DNA from: Paenibacillus sp. 19GGS1-52
Lineage (GTDB): Bacteria; Bacillota; Bacilli; Paenibacillales; Paenibacillaceae
DNA length: 64,000 nucleotides
Assembly (NCBI RefSeq): GCF_022369515.1
Contig: NZ_CP059724.1
Location: 5,952,001-6,016,000, forward strand
Direction: 5' to 3'
A program made the position numbers and the translations under genes. Within the stretch, counting starts at the first letter, position 1. Each line of letters opens with the position of its first letter. Positions 8,435-17,253 of the stretch are shown here, in pieces. The notes under the pieces were generated by a model. The model saw only the letters and a program-made list of their open reading frames with translations. It did not search any database and was not told the origin of the DNA.

Positions 8435-10363
8435 ATGACTAACCATTCACTATTACTTCTTCCTAATCCGCGTGAACTTACGTTGTCTGAAGGATTCTTT
8501 CATATCCCCGCAACTGGAAGCATTGTGCTGGCCCATGCCACAGACCGCAGCGCTATGCCTGCTGCTCGTAAGCTCCAGCAGGTAATCTCACAAGTTCTAC
8601 AGCTGGGCCTGCCTTTATCCATAGGTACTCGTTCAGCAGTTCTGTCTGTTTGTAACTTTAGTTATAATCCTGAACTTCCTGCACAAGGCTATGAAATCCT
8701 TATTGAGGAGAGCGGTATTTCGGTATTCTATAGTTCTCCGGAGGCAGCTTTTTATGCAGTAGCAACATTGAAGCAGCTATTAGAACAGTCGGGTAGAACT
8801 ATTCCAAAACTGCATATCCGGGACGAGCCAGACTTTGGAGCCAGAGGTGTAATGGTCGACATCAGTCGGAACAAAATACCGAAGCAAGAAACGCTGTACC
8901 GGATCGTTGATCTTATGGCCGACCTGAAGATGAATCAACTGCAGCTATATATAGAAGGTTCTCCATTTGCCTATGAGTCTTTTCCACAGGTTTCAGAGCT
9001 TGAAACACCGATCACCGGTGAGGAAATTCTGCTGCTGGATGCTTATTGCCAGGAACGTTATATTGAACTGGTTCCTAACCAGAACAGCTTCGGACACATG
9101 GAAGATTGGCTTTCCCGACCTGAATTCAATCAGTTGGCAGAAGTCCCTGAAGGCTTCATGCTGCCCGAGGAAATGTATGCTGCTGACTTCTATCCCGAAG
9201 GATTATATATGCAGCCCGGAACCTTTCATACAGAAGATCCTGCCGTCATCTCTCTTTTAGGTAAAATGTATGATGATCTGCTGCCATACTTCAGCTCTAG
9301 TCTATTCAATGTGGGCTGCGATGAAACCTATGAACTAGGACTTGGTAAAAGCAAAGCACTCGCCGAAACGCAAGGCAAGGGCCGGCTCTATTTATCTTTT
9401 CTGCAGAAAATTCATGAACTGGTAGTCAGTCGCGGTAAAACGATGCAATTCTGGGGCGATATCATTATCCAATACCCAGAGCTGATTGCTGAGCTCCCCA
9501 AAAATATTATTGCTATGGAATGGGGCTATACTGCCGAGCATCCATTTGAAGCAGATACTAAAAAATTCCGTGACGCCGAAATTCCGTTCTATGTCTGCCC
9601 TGGGACCAACTCTTGGAACTCCCTTACGGGACGTAGTGACAACATGCTGGCCAATCTGCGCAGCGCAGCTATTCACGGTAGAAATAATGGTGCCATTGGC
9701 TATCTCATCACGGATTGGGGTGATTTCGGCCACTGGCAGCATCTTCCAGTCAGCTATGCCGGATTCGTATACGGTGCCGCAGTTGCGTGGAGTGTAGATA
9801 CCAATCAGCAAGCTGACGTTACAGGATACTTGAATAGATCCATTTTCCATGACCAATCAGAGAACATCGGCCAGCTCCTACTGGATCTCGGAAACTATTA
9901 TAAGCTCGAATCCCCAATTATACGTTCGAACGATACGGAAATGTCCATGCTGCTGCGCAGTAATCTGGATAATGTACTTATGGTTGAACAGCTTACAGAA
10001 GAACACTTAGAGCGCTTGGAAGTATATATCAAACAAATTGATGATCGACTGGGTGGTCTCTCTCTGGAATGTGATGATGCCGAGCTTGTCCTGAAGGAGC
10101 TGAAGAACGGTATTCATTTTGTGAAGCATGCAATACAGCTTGGCAGAATCAAACGAATGTTGGCTTCTGAGCCTCAACTCATTGATCCTCAGTTCATCAC
10201 GGAGCAGATTAAGGATCTCGACTTACTCTTGCATCAATATCGACAGCTCTGGACTGAACGCAACCGACTTGGCGGTTTGGAGCAAAGCACTTCAAAGCTA
10301 ATTCGTCTGCGCAGCCAATACGAGAATTTAACAGCTATTCTTTCTGGCTCAGCACAGAAATAA
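8435..10363 (+). CDS. Glycoside hydrolase family 20 beta-N-acetylhexosaminidase
   Basis: About 642 residues. An N-terminal GH20b-type alpha/beta domain (to about 125) precedes the catalytic TIM barrel, opening with GARGVMVDISRNKIP. The catalytic Asp-Glu pair is in NVGCDETYELG (Asp about 296, Glu about 297), preceded by VPNQNSFGHMEDW. There is no signal peptide, so it is probably cytoplasmic and removes terminal GlcNAc/GalNAc from imported oligosaccharides or peptidoglycan fragments. The C-terminal ~150 residues are helical and of unclear role. AAAGGTGG precedes the ATG at 8435; the upstream in-frame ATG at 8414 has no ribosome binding site. Divergent from the AraC-type gene. Confidence 0.9.
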   Translation: MTNHSLLLLPNPRELTLSEGFFHIPATGSIVLAHATDRSAMPAARKLQQVISQVLQLGLPLSIGTRSAVLSVCNFSYNPELPAQGYEILIEESGISVFYSSPEAAFYAVATLKQLLEQSGRTIPKLHIRDEPDFGARGVMVDISRNKIPKQETLYRIVDLMADLKMNQLQLYIEGSPFAYESFPQVSELETPITGEEILLLDAYCQERYIELVPNQNSFGHMEDWLSRPEFNQLAEVPEGFMLPEEMYAADFYPEGLYMQPGTFHTEDPAVISLLGKMYDDLLPYFSSSLFNVGCDETYELGLGKSKALAETQGKGRLYLSFLQKIHELVVSRGKTMQFWGDIIIQYPELIAELPKNIIAMEWGYTAEHPFEADTKKFRDAEIPFYVCPGTNSWNSLTGRSDNMLANLRSAAIHGRNNGAIGYLITDWGDFGHWQHLPVSYAGFVYGAAVAWSVDTNQQADVTGYLNRSIFHDQSENIGQLLLDLGNYYKLESPIIRSNDTEMSMLLRSNLDNVLMVEQLTEEHLERLEVYIKQIDDRLGGLSLECDDAELVLKELKNGIHFVKHAIQLGRIKRMLASEPQLIDPQFITEQIKDLDLLLHQYRQLWTERNRLGGLEQSTSKLIRLRSQYENLTAILSGSAQK

Positions 10364-10375
10364 TCCCACGTGGTT

Positions 10376-10430
10376 ACGGCTTGGAGAGTCGGGAAAAGGC
10401 AAGCATTCCGACTCCTTGAGCCGTTTTTTT
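10376..10430 (+). terminator. Terminator after the GH20 gene
   Basis: Stem arms ACGGCTTGGAGAGTCGG and CCGACTCCTTGAGCCGT pair with one or two bulges and are followed by seven T on the plus strand, 12 bp after the hexosaminidase stop. Confidence 0.88.
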
Positions 10431-10436
10431 AAAATA

Positions 10437-10532
10437 TAAGAATTTATATGTTTCACGCGATAACTTATCCTTATATTACTCGAAGAAACGGGTGCCGCCT
10501 CTTTCAGAGGACGGCAAAGCCGTTTCTTCTTG
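10437..10532. repeat. Dispersed intergenic repeat, copy A
   Basis: About 96 bp: an AT-rich core (TAACTTATCCTTATATTACT, 10461-10480) flanked by a hairpin-forming GC-rich arm with GAAACGGGTGCCGCC and GGCAAAGCCGTTTC. The same composite occurs inverted at 22694-22788 and, without the hairpin, at 39304-39354. It is noncoding and lies between two convergent genes. Confidence 0.8.
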
Positions 10533-10567
10533 TTTATAACGCTTCATTATAATGGATACGTCACCAT

Positions 10568-11644
10568 CTACCCTTTTGACCAAGGCTGGCTTTCCGAAAC
10601 GAGCACCTCGCCTGTGTTTACCGCCTGTTCCAGCAGCAGTGCCAAATATTGATCCTGACTGCCTTCTGCCAGACTATAAAAGGAAGGTCCTCCCTGAACA
10701 TGTTGTCCCATTCGGAGCAGACTTTCTGCGATCGCAATCTCATCTTCGCTTAATCGGGCCGGGGTAAATGGATTGCGGTATAACCACTCTCCATCCCCCA
10801 TAATTCCCTTAAGATAGAACCCTTCCAGATTACCGCCATGTCCGGTATCCACCCGACGCAATGTACTATATAACGGCGTATCATAACTCTGTAGCCAAGA
10901 AACCTCATGATCTCTGAGCTCTCCACGGTCTCCACGCACCAGCATGCGGTTTCCGCGAATCCAGGAGAAGTACTGATCTCCCACAAAATCAAATAGCCCC
11001 AGCTTGTCTCCAAAATCAAAAGTAGCAATCATCTGTTCAGATTGAACAATTCTTTCTGAAGTTGGGGGTCCGCTGCGCTGTGGCCCATTCACAATGGGCG
11101 ACTGAAATTTCTGACCACGAATCGCAACATTTTGATATCCAATACCGAGGAGCTGTCGCATCAGGCTGATTCCATGATACCCATGTGCTGCAGATACCTG
11201 GGCCTGACTGATTTCTCCAAGTACTCCGGAACGGGCCAGCCTTATTCTGGCAGCATGCATCGGCTGAAACAGATATTGCTCGGCAATCTGTACGATTGCC
11301 GAACGGCCAACTCCGTTCCATAGTTCAATTAATTGCTTCAGATTCTCCGCAGGAGGAGTCTCCGCCAATACTGGAATTCCGGCACGGCTAAGCTTGAGAA
11401 TATAGTCCTTGCTAACGTCGCGTTTCAGACTCACAACGGCAAAGGAGTATCCTCCAGCTGAAATGAACTCCTCTAACGTGCTGTAGACTGCTATTCCCCA
11501 AGTTTCCCTTAAACTTTCAGCTTTATCCGTATTTCTAACGTACATGGCTGCAACGGCAAATTGTTCCGGAAGCTCTCTGGCAATCCGCAAATAAAATTCC
11601 GCTCTCCAGCCCCCGCCAAGCAATCCAAAAACGATTTTCCCCAT
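10568..11644 (-). CDS. Gfo/Idh/MocA-family oxidoreductase, catalytic Lys motif altered
   Basis: About 358 residues. The N-terminal Rossmann fold opens with IVFGLLGGGWRAEFYLRIA, followed by the C-terminal alpha/beta domain. Relatives oxidise or epimerise sugars and cyclitols with NAD(P). The usual EKP motif, whose Lys is catalytic in many members, reads VLAETPPAENL here, so the Lys is replaced by Thr. The protein may therefore bind NAD and sugar without standard dehydrogenase activity, or use another residue. The ATG at 11644 sits 9 nt after AAGGG; the frame also contains an ATG at 11653. Confidence 0.85.
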   Translation of the reverse strand: MGKIVFGLLGGGWRAEFYLRIARELPEQFAVAAMYVRNTDKAESLRETWGIAVYSTLEEFISAGGYSFAVVSLKRDVSKDYILKLSRAGIPVLAETPPAENLKQLIELWNGVGRSAIVQIAEQYLFQPMHAARIRLARSGVLGEISQAQVSAAHGYHGISLMRQLLGIGYQNVAIRGQKFQSPIVNGPQRSGPPTSERIVQSEQMIATFDFGDKLGLFDFVGDQYFSWIRGNRMLVRGDRGELRDHEVSWLQSYDTPLYSTLRRVDTGHGGNLEGFYLKGIMGDGEWLYRNPFTPARLSEDEIAIAESLLRMGQHVQGGPSFYSLAEGSQDQYLALLLEQAVNTGEVLVSESQPWSKG

Positions 11645-11736
11645 CTCATTCATCCCTTCTGCGACTAACGCAACTCTACTTATAAGGCATTCAATTCACT
11701 CTGCTATAGACTAGCTTTCATTTTCATAACTTTATA

Positions 11737-11765
11737 TTGAAATGAATTTTAGAGAGGATTATAAT
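11737..11765 (+). promoter_or_regulatory. Strong sigma-A-type promoter for the comQ-like gene
   Basis: TTGAAA (11737-11742), a 17-bp spacer and a consensus TATAAT (11760-11765). Transcription would start near 11772, about 50 nt before the ATG at 11823. Because the promoter overlaps the first codons of the longest open frame (ATG at 11742), it also argues against that upstream start. Confidence 0.7.
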
Positions 11766-11822
11766 CAGGACGGAAAACCACATTTTTCCATAAATTTAAT
11801 AATTATGACAGGAGATACGCCT

Positions 11823-12755
11823 ATGGATTGGCTTCATGATTTTGAGGAAGAGCTTCGCTTGGTGTTTCAAGAAAGCAGGTCTATCATCTCCAAATTTCCT
11901 GAGCCGCTAAATTCTCAGGGCATATCCTATCTTGATCATTTTAACGTATTTACAACAGGAAGCCATAAAAACTACATATGCTACTTGCTGCCGTTTTGGT
12001 TTCAGAATGGCTATAATCTTTCCCCAGACGATACTCGCAAAATGTCGATGGGCAACGTATTCTTCATGTTATATTTCTTTATTCAGGATGATCTCATAGA
12101 CAACACGGATTCCGCTCATGCAAAGCTGCCACTGGCCAACCTGCTTTATATTGAGTTTCTAAATATTTATAGATCCTACTTTGCGCCCTATTCACCCTTC
12201 TGGTTCTCCTTCAATCGCTATATCTCACAATGGGCAGACAGTGTAAGCCATGAGAAAGAACAAGACTATTTTCTAAACGATAGAGTCAAAATCGCCCACA
12301 AAGCCAGTCCACTCAAATTATCGAGCACTAGTATCCTGCTTCTCTCAGGGAATGATTCTCTGGTCGCTCAAGCTGAAGACCTGATTGATGATGTACTGCT
12401 CACTTTGCAAATGCTTGACGATTACGAGGATTGGGAACAGGATTTGGCTGAGGATAATTATAATTGCCTGTTGTCACTCACCCGCAGCCAGCTTCCAGAC
12501 GACCGTAAGGCACTTACTGAGGGAGAAGTCAAAGATTTCATCTTTACGAGCAGCGGATTGAATGCCTATGCCAAGATCGCACAAGCTACTCATAACAAGC
12601 TTACTGCTTATGAAATAAACGCTCCACAACTAATTTCCTTCCATTTGGTATTGGTTAGAAATTTGCAGCATATCTCAGCGGCGATCGAAGCGGAGAAGCA
12701 GATTCTTCAAAGTGGCGGCCTCTATTATTGGTTATCAAAAAATATCAAAAAATGA
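11823..12755 (+). CDS. ComQ-like class I isoprenoid-synthase-fold enzyme, predicted peptide prenyltransferase
   Basis: About 310 residues, all-helical, close to the size of ComQ (about 300). Both Mg-binding Asp-rich motifs of trans-prenyl-transferases are intact: DDLID (about 89-93, in FFIQDDLIDNTD) and DDYED (about 199-203, in LQMLDDYEDWEQDL). Between them HKASPLKLSSTSILLLSG resembles the helix of family members that contacts the diphosphate. Such enzymes bind a prenyl diphosphate through Mg ions. A small NHLP-leader peptide ending in Trp follows 67 bp downstream, so the parallel with ComQ, which prenylates a Trp in ComX, is the best functional guess. AGGAGA precedes the ATG at 11823. Terpene synthase or prenyl-diphosphate synthase activity is the alternative. 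Confidence 0.75.
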   Translation: MDWLHDFEEELRLVFQESRSIISKFPEPLNSQGISYLDHFNVFTTGSHKNYICYLLPFWFQNGYNLSPDDTRKMSMGNVFFMLYFFIQDDLIDNTDSAHAKLPLANLLYIEFLNIYRSYFAPYSPFWFSFNRYISQWADSVSHEKEQDYFLNDRVKIAHKASPLKLSSTSILLLSGNDSLVAQAEDLIDDVLLTLQMLDDYEDWEQDLAEDNYNCLLSLTRSQLPDDRKALTEGEVKDFIFTSSGLNAYAKIAQATHNKLTAYEINAPQLISFHLVLVRNLQHISAAIEAEKQILQSGGLYYWLSKNIKK

Positions 12756-12775
12756 TAGAAATAGAAATAATCACA

Positions 12776-12784
12776 TGCTATACT
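12776..12784 (+). promoter_or_regulatory. Possible extended -10 promoter for the peptide gene
   Basis: TGCTATACT between the enzyme gene and the peptide gene is an extended -10 (TG-n-TATACT). No good -35 is seen, as is common for this promoter type. It would start a transcript about 30 nt before the GTG at 12823, allowing extra peptide expression. Confidence 0.35.
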
Positions 12785-12822
12785 CATGAGGAAAATATAT
12801 CCATTTGGGAAGGGTGATTATT

Positions 12823-13062
12823 GTGTCAGAAGCAATTCTTAGAAATCAAGTGATCCAGAAGGCATGGGAAGATCCGATTTTTAAGCAAAAACTACTCACA
12901 GATCCGAAATTAGCCCTCAAAGAAGCGTTAGGCGTTATCATTCCCGACAGTGTTACCTTGAAGACGTTAGAAGAAGGTTCTAATGAATTCTATCTCGTAA
13001 TTCCTCCAAGTCCATCCTCAGGCGTAATGAAGACCGATCTTACAACACTCGGTTCTTGGTAA
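12823..13062 (+). CDS. NHLP-leader RiPP-type precursor peptide ending in Trp; candidate pheromone precursor
   Basis: 79 residues. The first ~60 form a nitrile-hydratase-alpha-like leader (NHLP): VIQKAWEDPIFKQKLL, then DPKLALKEALGVIIPDSV, then NEFYLVIPP. A short tail follows, SPSSGVMKTDLTTLGSW, whose last residue is Trp. NHLP leaders usually guide modifying enzymes to a C-terminal core. The tail has no Cys, and its single Trp would be a natural prenylation site for the enzyme encoded just upstream. No GG cleavage site is visible and no peptidase-ABC exporter is nearby, so processing and export are unknown. GGGAAGGGTGA lies about 7 nt before the GTG at 12823, which is preferred over an upstream in-frame TTG. 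Confidence 0.78.
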   Translation: MSEAILRNQVIQKAWEDPIFKQKLLTDPKLALKEALGVIIPDSVTLKTLEEGSNEFYLVIPPSPSSGVMKTDLTTLGSW

Positions 13063-13080
13063 GACACCTGGTTTAACTTC

Positions 13081-15000
13081 TTAAGGAGTAGGAACTTCCA
13101 GATCTTCTGCCAATGGCAGCATAGTGATGGATTCTGTTCCCACTCCTTTTTTGCTTATGAAACGTATGTCCCCTTGCATGGCTTCAATGATGCGAAAGGT
13201 TACCATTAGTCCCAAGCCTGTTCCTTTAGTCTTGTTGGAGAAATAGGGCTCACCCAACCGGATTAGAACTTCTGGACTCATTCCCTCTCCGTTATCCTTA
13301 ATATGAATGAATACTTTATCTGCTTTGCCATACGCGCTCAGTTGAATAGTGCCCTCATCTCCAAGCGCTTCAATGCTGTTCTTGATAATATTAATGAACG
13401 CCTGTTTAAACTTCGAGGAATTCCCTTTCACCCACAAATGATCTGCTACATCCAATATCAACTTGCCACCGTTCATATGACAGAGCGGCAGTAAGATACT
13501 CTCAATATGCTTAAATTCATCGTAGAGGTTAAGTGTGGATATCTGCTCAAATTCCGGCTTGGCAAAGGTCAGGAAATCGGTAATAATGCTCGATGCACGA
13601 TCCAGCTCACTTAGGGCCATTGTGAGATATCTTTTCTCGTCACCGCTTGATTTCTCACTAAGCAGCTGCAAGAAACCCCGCGTGACCTGCAGCGGATTAC
13701 GCACTTCATGAGCAACCGATGCGGCCAACTCGCTTATAATCTCCATTTTTTCCGAACGTTGCAGTTCATTATTGAACAGCTCCAGCTCACTGGAGTATTT
13801 GACCACCTGCTGATGGTTCTGAGCCAGCCTCCGTCCCAGAATTACAATTAAGGAAATAATAAAAACTACGAGTGCCCACTTCCACAGGAATAAATCATAA
13901 TTACCCTTCCGGATATAATACCAGAGCAATTCGCTCACACCCGTAAAGGCTGCGGTTCCGAAACCAATAGCAAAAATGATTGCATCCTTATTCCCTCTGA
14001 ACGAGTAAATGATTACGCAGGCGATCAACAGTATGAACTGGAATATCATGATGAACCCGATAATCGTGGTAGAGACAAAATAATAAAATTCAACAAAACG
14101 GTTGCCAGAAAGGGAATTGAGAATAAGGCAAAGCATACAGAACGAGGAATAGGCAACCTGGAATCTGCGAAACCGCCGGATGATCCCAAACTTTCCGCCA
14201 CCAAAGATTTTTTCGAATAAGAAGGTAAGTGCAGGCAACAAGGATAATAAGGCCACATCCAAGAGCACAATACTGATCGGACCCAGATAGCTGTAAAAGG
14301 TATATACAAACGGGGAATAAGTAATAGCTAGGATTCCCGTGGAGGCAATGACTATAGCCAGGGAAACTGCATTAGCGAAAGACTCCTTATTCAAATAGAA
14401 AGAACATACAAACAACACTAACGCCACAAAGAAAAAGGCGCTGCCCAAAATAACGTCTACAAGTCCATTCTTAATATAAGCTTTGGTTAAGACATTATGC
14501 TCTCCAACAACCAATTTATCCTTGATTCCAATTCGATCCTGCAGTGTCTCCGTCCATATGTATAAGGTTTTGCCGCTATCTTGAGGACTGAGGGGCAAAA
14601 GCAAAGAATAGTTATCCTTAATGTAACTGCGATTCCCCTCGAAAATAAGCTTCTTCTCCACATACACCTTTACATGCAGCGCATATAGCGTATCCATATA
14701 TATAGATGGGGATGCATAATTCAGCATAGGCAAGGTTACTCTTGTCCAGGCGGCCGAAACGCCAGGAGGTAACTCCGGTACTCCCTGAAGGGAATCAACA
14801 TTAATCCACCCTTGCTGATCCTGATCCGTTAAGGGAACCGTATTTCCGGTCACAGCCGCTGCATTCCCCCACTTCATTTGCCATTTCGTAATTTCATCTG
14901 AAGGGGAATGACTCGCCGCAGCTGTTATGAGAGAACCGAATGCCGTGAAGAGGAGCAAGAGCACTATAGTTATATGAAGTATTTTGGCTATCAAGCGCAT
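13081..15000 (-). CDS. 7TM sensor histidine kinase, Spo0F-kinase-like (paralogue 1)
   Basis: 639 residues. Signal-anchor helix (about 5-28), extracytoplasmic beta-rich domain (about 30-175; 7TMR-DISM-like), about seven membrane helices (180-390), then HisKA with the phospho-acceptor His431 in ELAASVAHEVRNPLQVTRG and a HATPase domain (NIIKNSIEAL, DNGEGM, GTGLGL). The HisKA sequence strongly resembles KinA-E-type sporulation kinases that phosphorylate Spo0F, and no response regulator gene adjoins. It is convergent with the precursor peptide gene, stops 18 bp apart, and has a close paralogue directly upstream. This position makes it a candidate receptor for the peptide. GAGGTG precedes the start. 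Confidence 0.88.
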   Translation of the reverse strand: MRLIAKILHITIVLLLLFTAFGSLITAAASHSPSDEITKWQMKWGNAAAVTGNTVPLTDQDQQGWINVDSLQGVPELPPGVSAAWTRVTLPMLNYASPSIYMDTLYALHVKVYVEKKLIFEGNRSYIKDNYSLLLPLSPQDSGKTLYIWTETLQDRIGIKDKLVVGEHNVLTKAYIKNGLVDVILGSAFFFVALVLFVCSFYLNKESFANAVSLAIVIASTGILAITYSPFVYTFYSYLGPISIVLLDVALLSLLPALTFLFEKIFGGGKFGIIRRFRRFQVAYSSFCMLCLILNSLSGNRFVEFYYFVSTTIIGFIMIFQFILLIACVIIYSFRGNKDAIIFAIGFGTAAFTGVSELLWYYIRKGNYDLFLWKWALVVFIISLIVILGRRLAQNHQQVVKYSSELELFNNELQRSEKMEIISELAASVAHEVRNPLQVTRGFLQLLSEKSSGDEKRYLTMALSELDRASSIITDFLTFAKPEFEQISTLNLYDEFKHIESILLPLCHMNGGKLILDVADHLWVKGNSSKFKQAFINIIKNSIEALGDEGTIQLSAYGKADKVFIHIKDNGEGMSPEVLIRLGEPYFSNKTKGTGLGLMVTFRIIEAMQGDIRFISKKGVGTESITMLPLAEDLEVPTP

Positions 15001-15088
15001 GTATGCACCTCAGAAGAAAGTTTGTTATACCTATTTCGCTTATAATCCGGCCATTCCTTCAAAAAAACGGAATTCACAAAAATAACTT

Positions 15089-16990
15089 CTATTTCCTTAC
15101 AGTAACCGGTAATTTAACAACAACCTTGGTACCCTCACCTTTTTCACTCTGAAACTGAATAGAGCCGTCCATAGCCTCAATAATGCGAAAGGTTACCATA
15201 AGTCCAAGACCCGTTCCTTTAGTCTTATTAGAGTAATATGGCTCTCCTAGCCGGCCTAACTCACTACTATTCATACCCTCTCCGTTATCTTGTACACTGA
15301 TGATGATCTGCTCTCCCGATTTCCAAGCTGTAACCGTAATGAGCCCCTCATGTTGCAAGGATTCTATGCTGTTCTTGATAATGTTAATAAACGCTTGCTT
15401 AAATTTGGCAGAGCTCCCTAGCACCTGAAGGTCCTTCTCTACCTTAAGCTCTATAGCACCACCCTGCAGATTAGCCAACGGAACCAGAATACCAGCCACA
15501 TGCTTCAGCTCTTCATAAACTTCGAGCCGATCAACCGTCTCGAGTCCTGGCTTGGCAAAAGTGAGGAAATCTGTGATGATCAACGAAGCACGGTCCAGCT
15601 CTGACAATGCCATTTGCAGATATTCCTTCTCCTTCTTGCCGGATCTTTCTCCAAGAATCTGTAGAAACCCACGTGTGACTTGCAGCGGATTGCGTACTTC
15701 ATGAGCTACAGAAGCCGCCAGCTCGCTAATGATCTCCATTTTCTCTGAGCGCTGCAAATTATCATTGAACCGCTCCAGATCACGCGAATATTCGATAAGC
15801 TGCTCATGATTTCTCGCGAACCTCCTGCCCAGGATGACAATCAGCGAGACCACAAATACCACGATGCCCCATTTCCACCAGTAGAAGTCATAGTCTCCCG
15901 AAGACGTATAATACAAGACCAGCTCAAAGAGCGACAGAATCGTAAATACGGAGAAACCGATGGAGAAAATAACGGCATCCGTATTGCCCGAATACGCATA
16001 TATGATCGCCAAGACCAACAGGAAAATAAGCTGCAGACTTATTAGAAAACCAATAACAGTAACAGACATGAATTTATAGAAATCTTCAAGCTGGTACGAC
16101 ACAAGTACATTAAGCATAGCAAGACATACACAAAATACCGAATAGCCTATCTGAAATTTGCGGACACGAGTGACTATGCCGTTTTTTCCAGGTCCAAATA
16201 TTTTTTCGAAATAGAATGTAAATGCTGGCAGCAGAATAAACAAAGCTAAATCAAAAATCAATTCGATTACTCTGCCATGGTTACTTAGAATAAGCGGCAG
16301 AAAAGGAGAATAGGTAACTACCATAACGCCAAAGGTTAAAATAACAAGCACCAGCAGCAAGCCGCTTGAAAGGAGCTCTCTTTTGAGAAACAGTGAGCAT
16401 ACTAACAGTACGGTAGCTATGAATATTAACGTCGCCCCAATGACAAGGTCCATTAAATCCTGCTTCACATAAAAAGCAAGCAGCTTTCCGTAGCTGCCCA
16501 CCCGAATCTCGCCCTCTATTCCAAACTCTTTACCCCCGCTACTGCTCCACAGATAGATCTGACCCCCTGTAGCTTCTTCCGGCAAGGAAATCAGAACTTT
16601 ACTGCCGTTATAATTGCTTTGTCCTTGCGAGTCATAGATCAAACTGTGATTTAGGAAGGCCTTAATATTATTTCCATAGACTTTATTAATTAGAATTGCT
16701 GAATTCTCTGTGAAATAGGGTAAAGAAAAACGCTGCCAAGCCGCATTTATTCCTTCTGGAACAATCTGTTTGCTCCCATTTGCCATTACTTTAATCCAAT
16801 CCGCTTCAGAAATTGCCGCAGCATCTTCGGTAGTGGGTGCATCAGCTATACTGGCCCATTTCAGTTCCCAACTAGCCAAAACAGTCTCCGATTGTCCGCT
16901 AAACTCCGTGGCAATTCCGATGAATAATATAGCAGTCAGCAGCAAAAGAACTAGCATAGCAGCCGCTGTCTTTTGTAAGGGCAACTTCAT
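15089..16990 (-). CDS. 7TM sensor histidine kinase, Spo0F-kinase-like (paralogue 2)
   Basis: 633 residues with the same layout as its neighbour: N-terminal anchor, extracytoplasmic domain (about 30-175), seven-helix region (180-390), HisKA with His430 in ELAASVAHEVRNPLQ, and HATPase. The kinase core is nearly identical to paralogue 1 while the extracytoplasmic part has diverged, as expected for a tandem duplication followed by sensor specialisation. The gene lies 88 bp upstream of paralogue 1 on the same strand and has the same GAGGTG ribosome binding site context. The two may recognise different forms of a signal or form heterodimers (inference). Confidence 0.88.
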   Translation of the reverse strand: MKLPLQKTAAAMLVLLLLTAILFIGIATEFSGQSETVLASWELKWASIADAPTTEDAAAISEADWIKVMANGSKQIVPEGINAAWQRFSLPYFTENSAILINKVYGNNIKAFLNHSLIYDSQGQSNYNGSKVLISLPEEATGGQIYLWSSSGGKEFGIEGEIRVGSYGKLLAFYVKQDLMDLVIGATLIFIATVLLVCSLFLKRELLSSGLLLVLVILTFGVMVVTYSPFLPLILSNHGRVIELIFDLALFILLPAFTFYFEKIFGPGKNGIVTRVRKFQIGYSVFCVCLAMLNVLVSYQLEDFYKFMSVTVIGFLISLQLIFLLVLAIIYAYSGNTDAVIFSIGFSVFTILSLFELVLYYTSSGDYDFYWWKWGIVVFVVSLIVILGRRFARNHEQLIEYSRDLERFNDNLQRSEKMEIISELAASVAHEVRNPLQVTRGFLQILGERSGKKEKEYLQMALSELDRASLIITDFLTFAKPGLETVDRLEVYEELKHVAGILVPLANLQGGAIELKVEKDLQVLGSSAKFKQAFINIIKNSIESLQHEGLITVTAWKSGEQIIISVQDNGEGMNSSELGRLGEPYYSNKTKGTGLGLMVTFRIIEAMDGSIQFQSEKGEGTKVVVKLPVTVRK

Positions 16991-17253
16991 CTTGACACCT
17001 CAGTAAGTCGTTAGTTGTATTCCTATGGTTCATATGATTCTTATTTTCGACAGTCTTCGCACTTATACCTGCCCCTTCTCCGCAAAAGCACTCGAAATAA
17101 GACGTATAATTTGAAATGTAAAGGGGTTAATACAGCTACTGAATGAATATATTAAGCATAGGAGTATGTTCATAAGAAGATTCGCTATCTCATGAGGGGG
17201 TAAATTAGTACTATAGGGATATAATGAGCAAGACTAAAAGGAGATGAACGGCT

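Noticed and set aside
11742..11822. N-terminal extension of the ComQ-like enzyme from the ATG at 11742
   Set aside because: It overlaps a strong TTGAAA-17-TATAAT promoter and has no ribosome binding site; the ATG at 11823 has AGGAGA at the right distance.
12805..13062. Lanthipeptide, thiopeptide or lasso precursor
   Set aside because: The core has no Cys, and no LanM, YcaO, radical-SAM or lasso cyclase gene is nearby.
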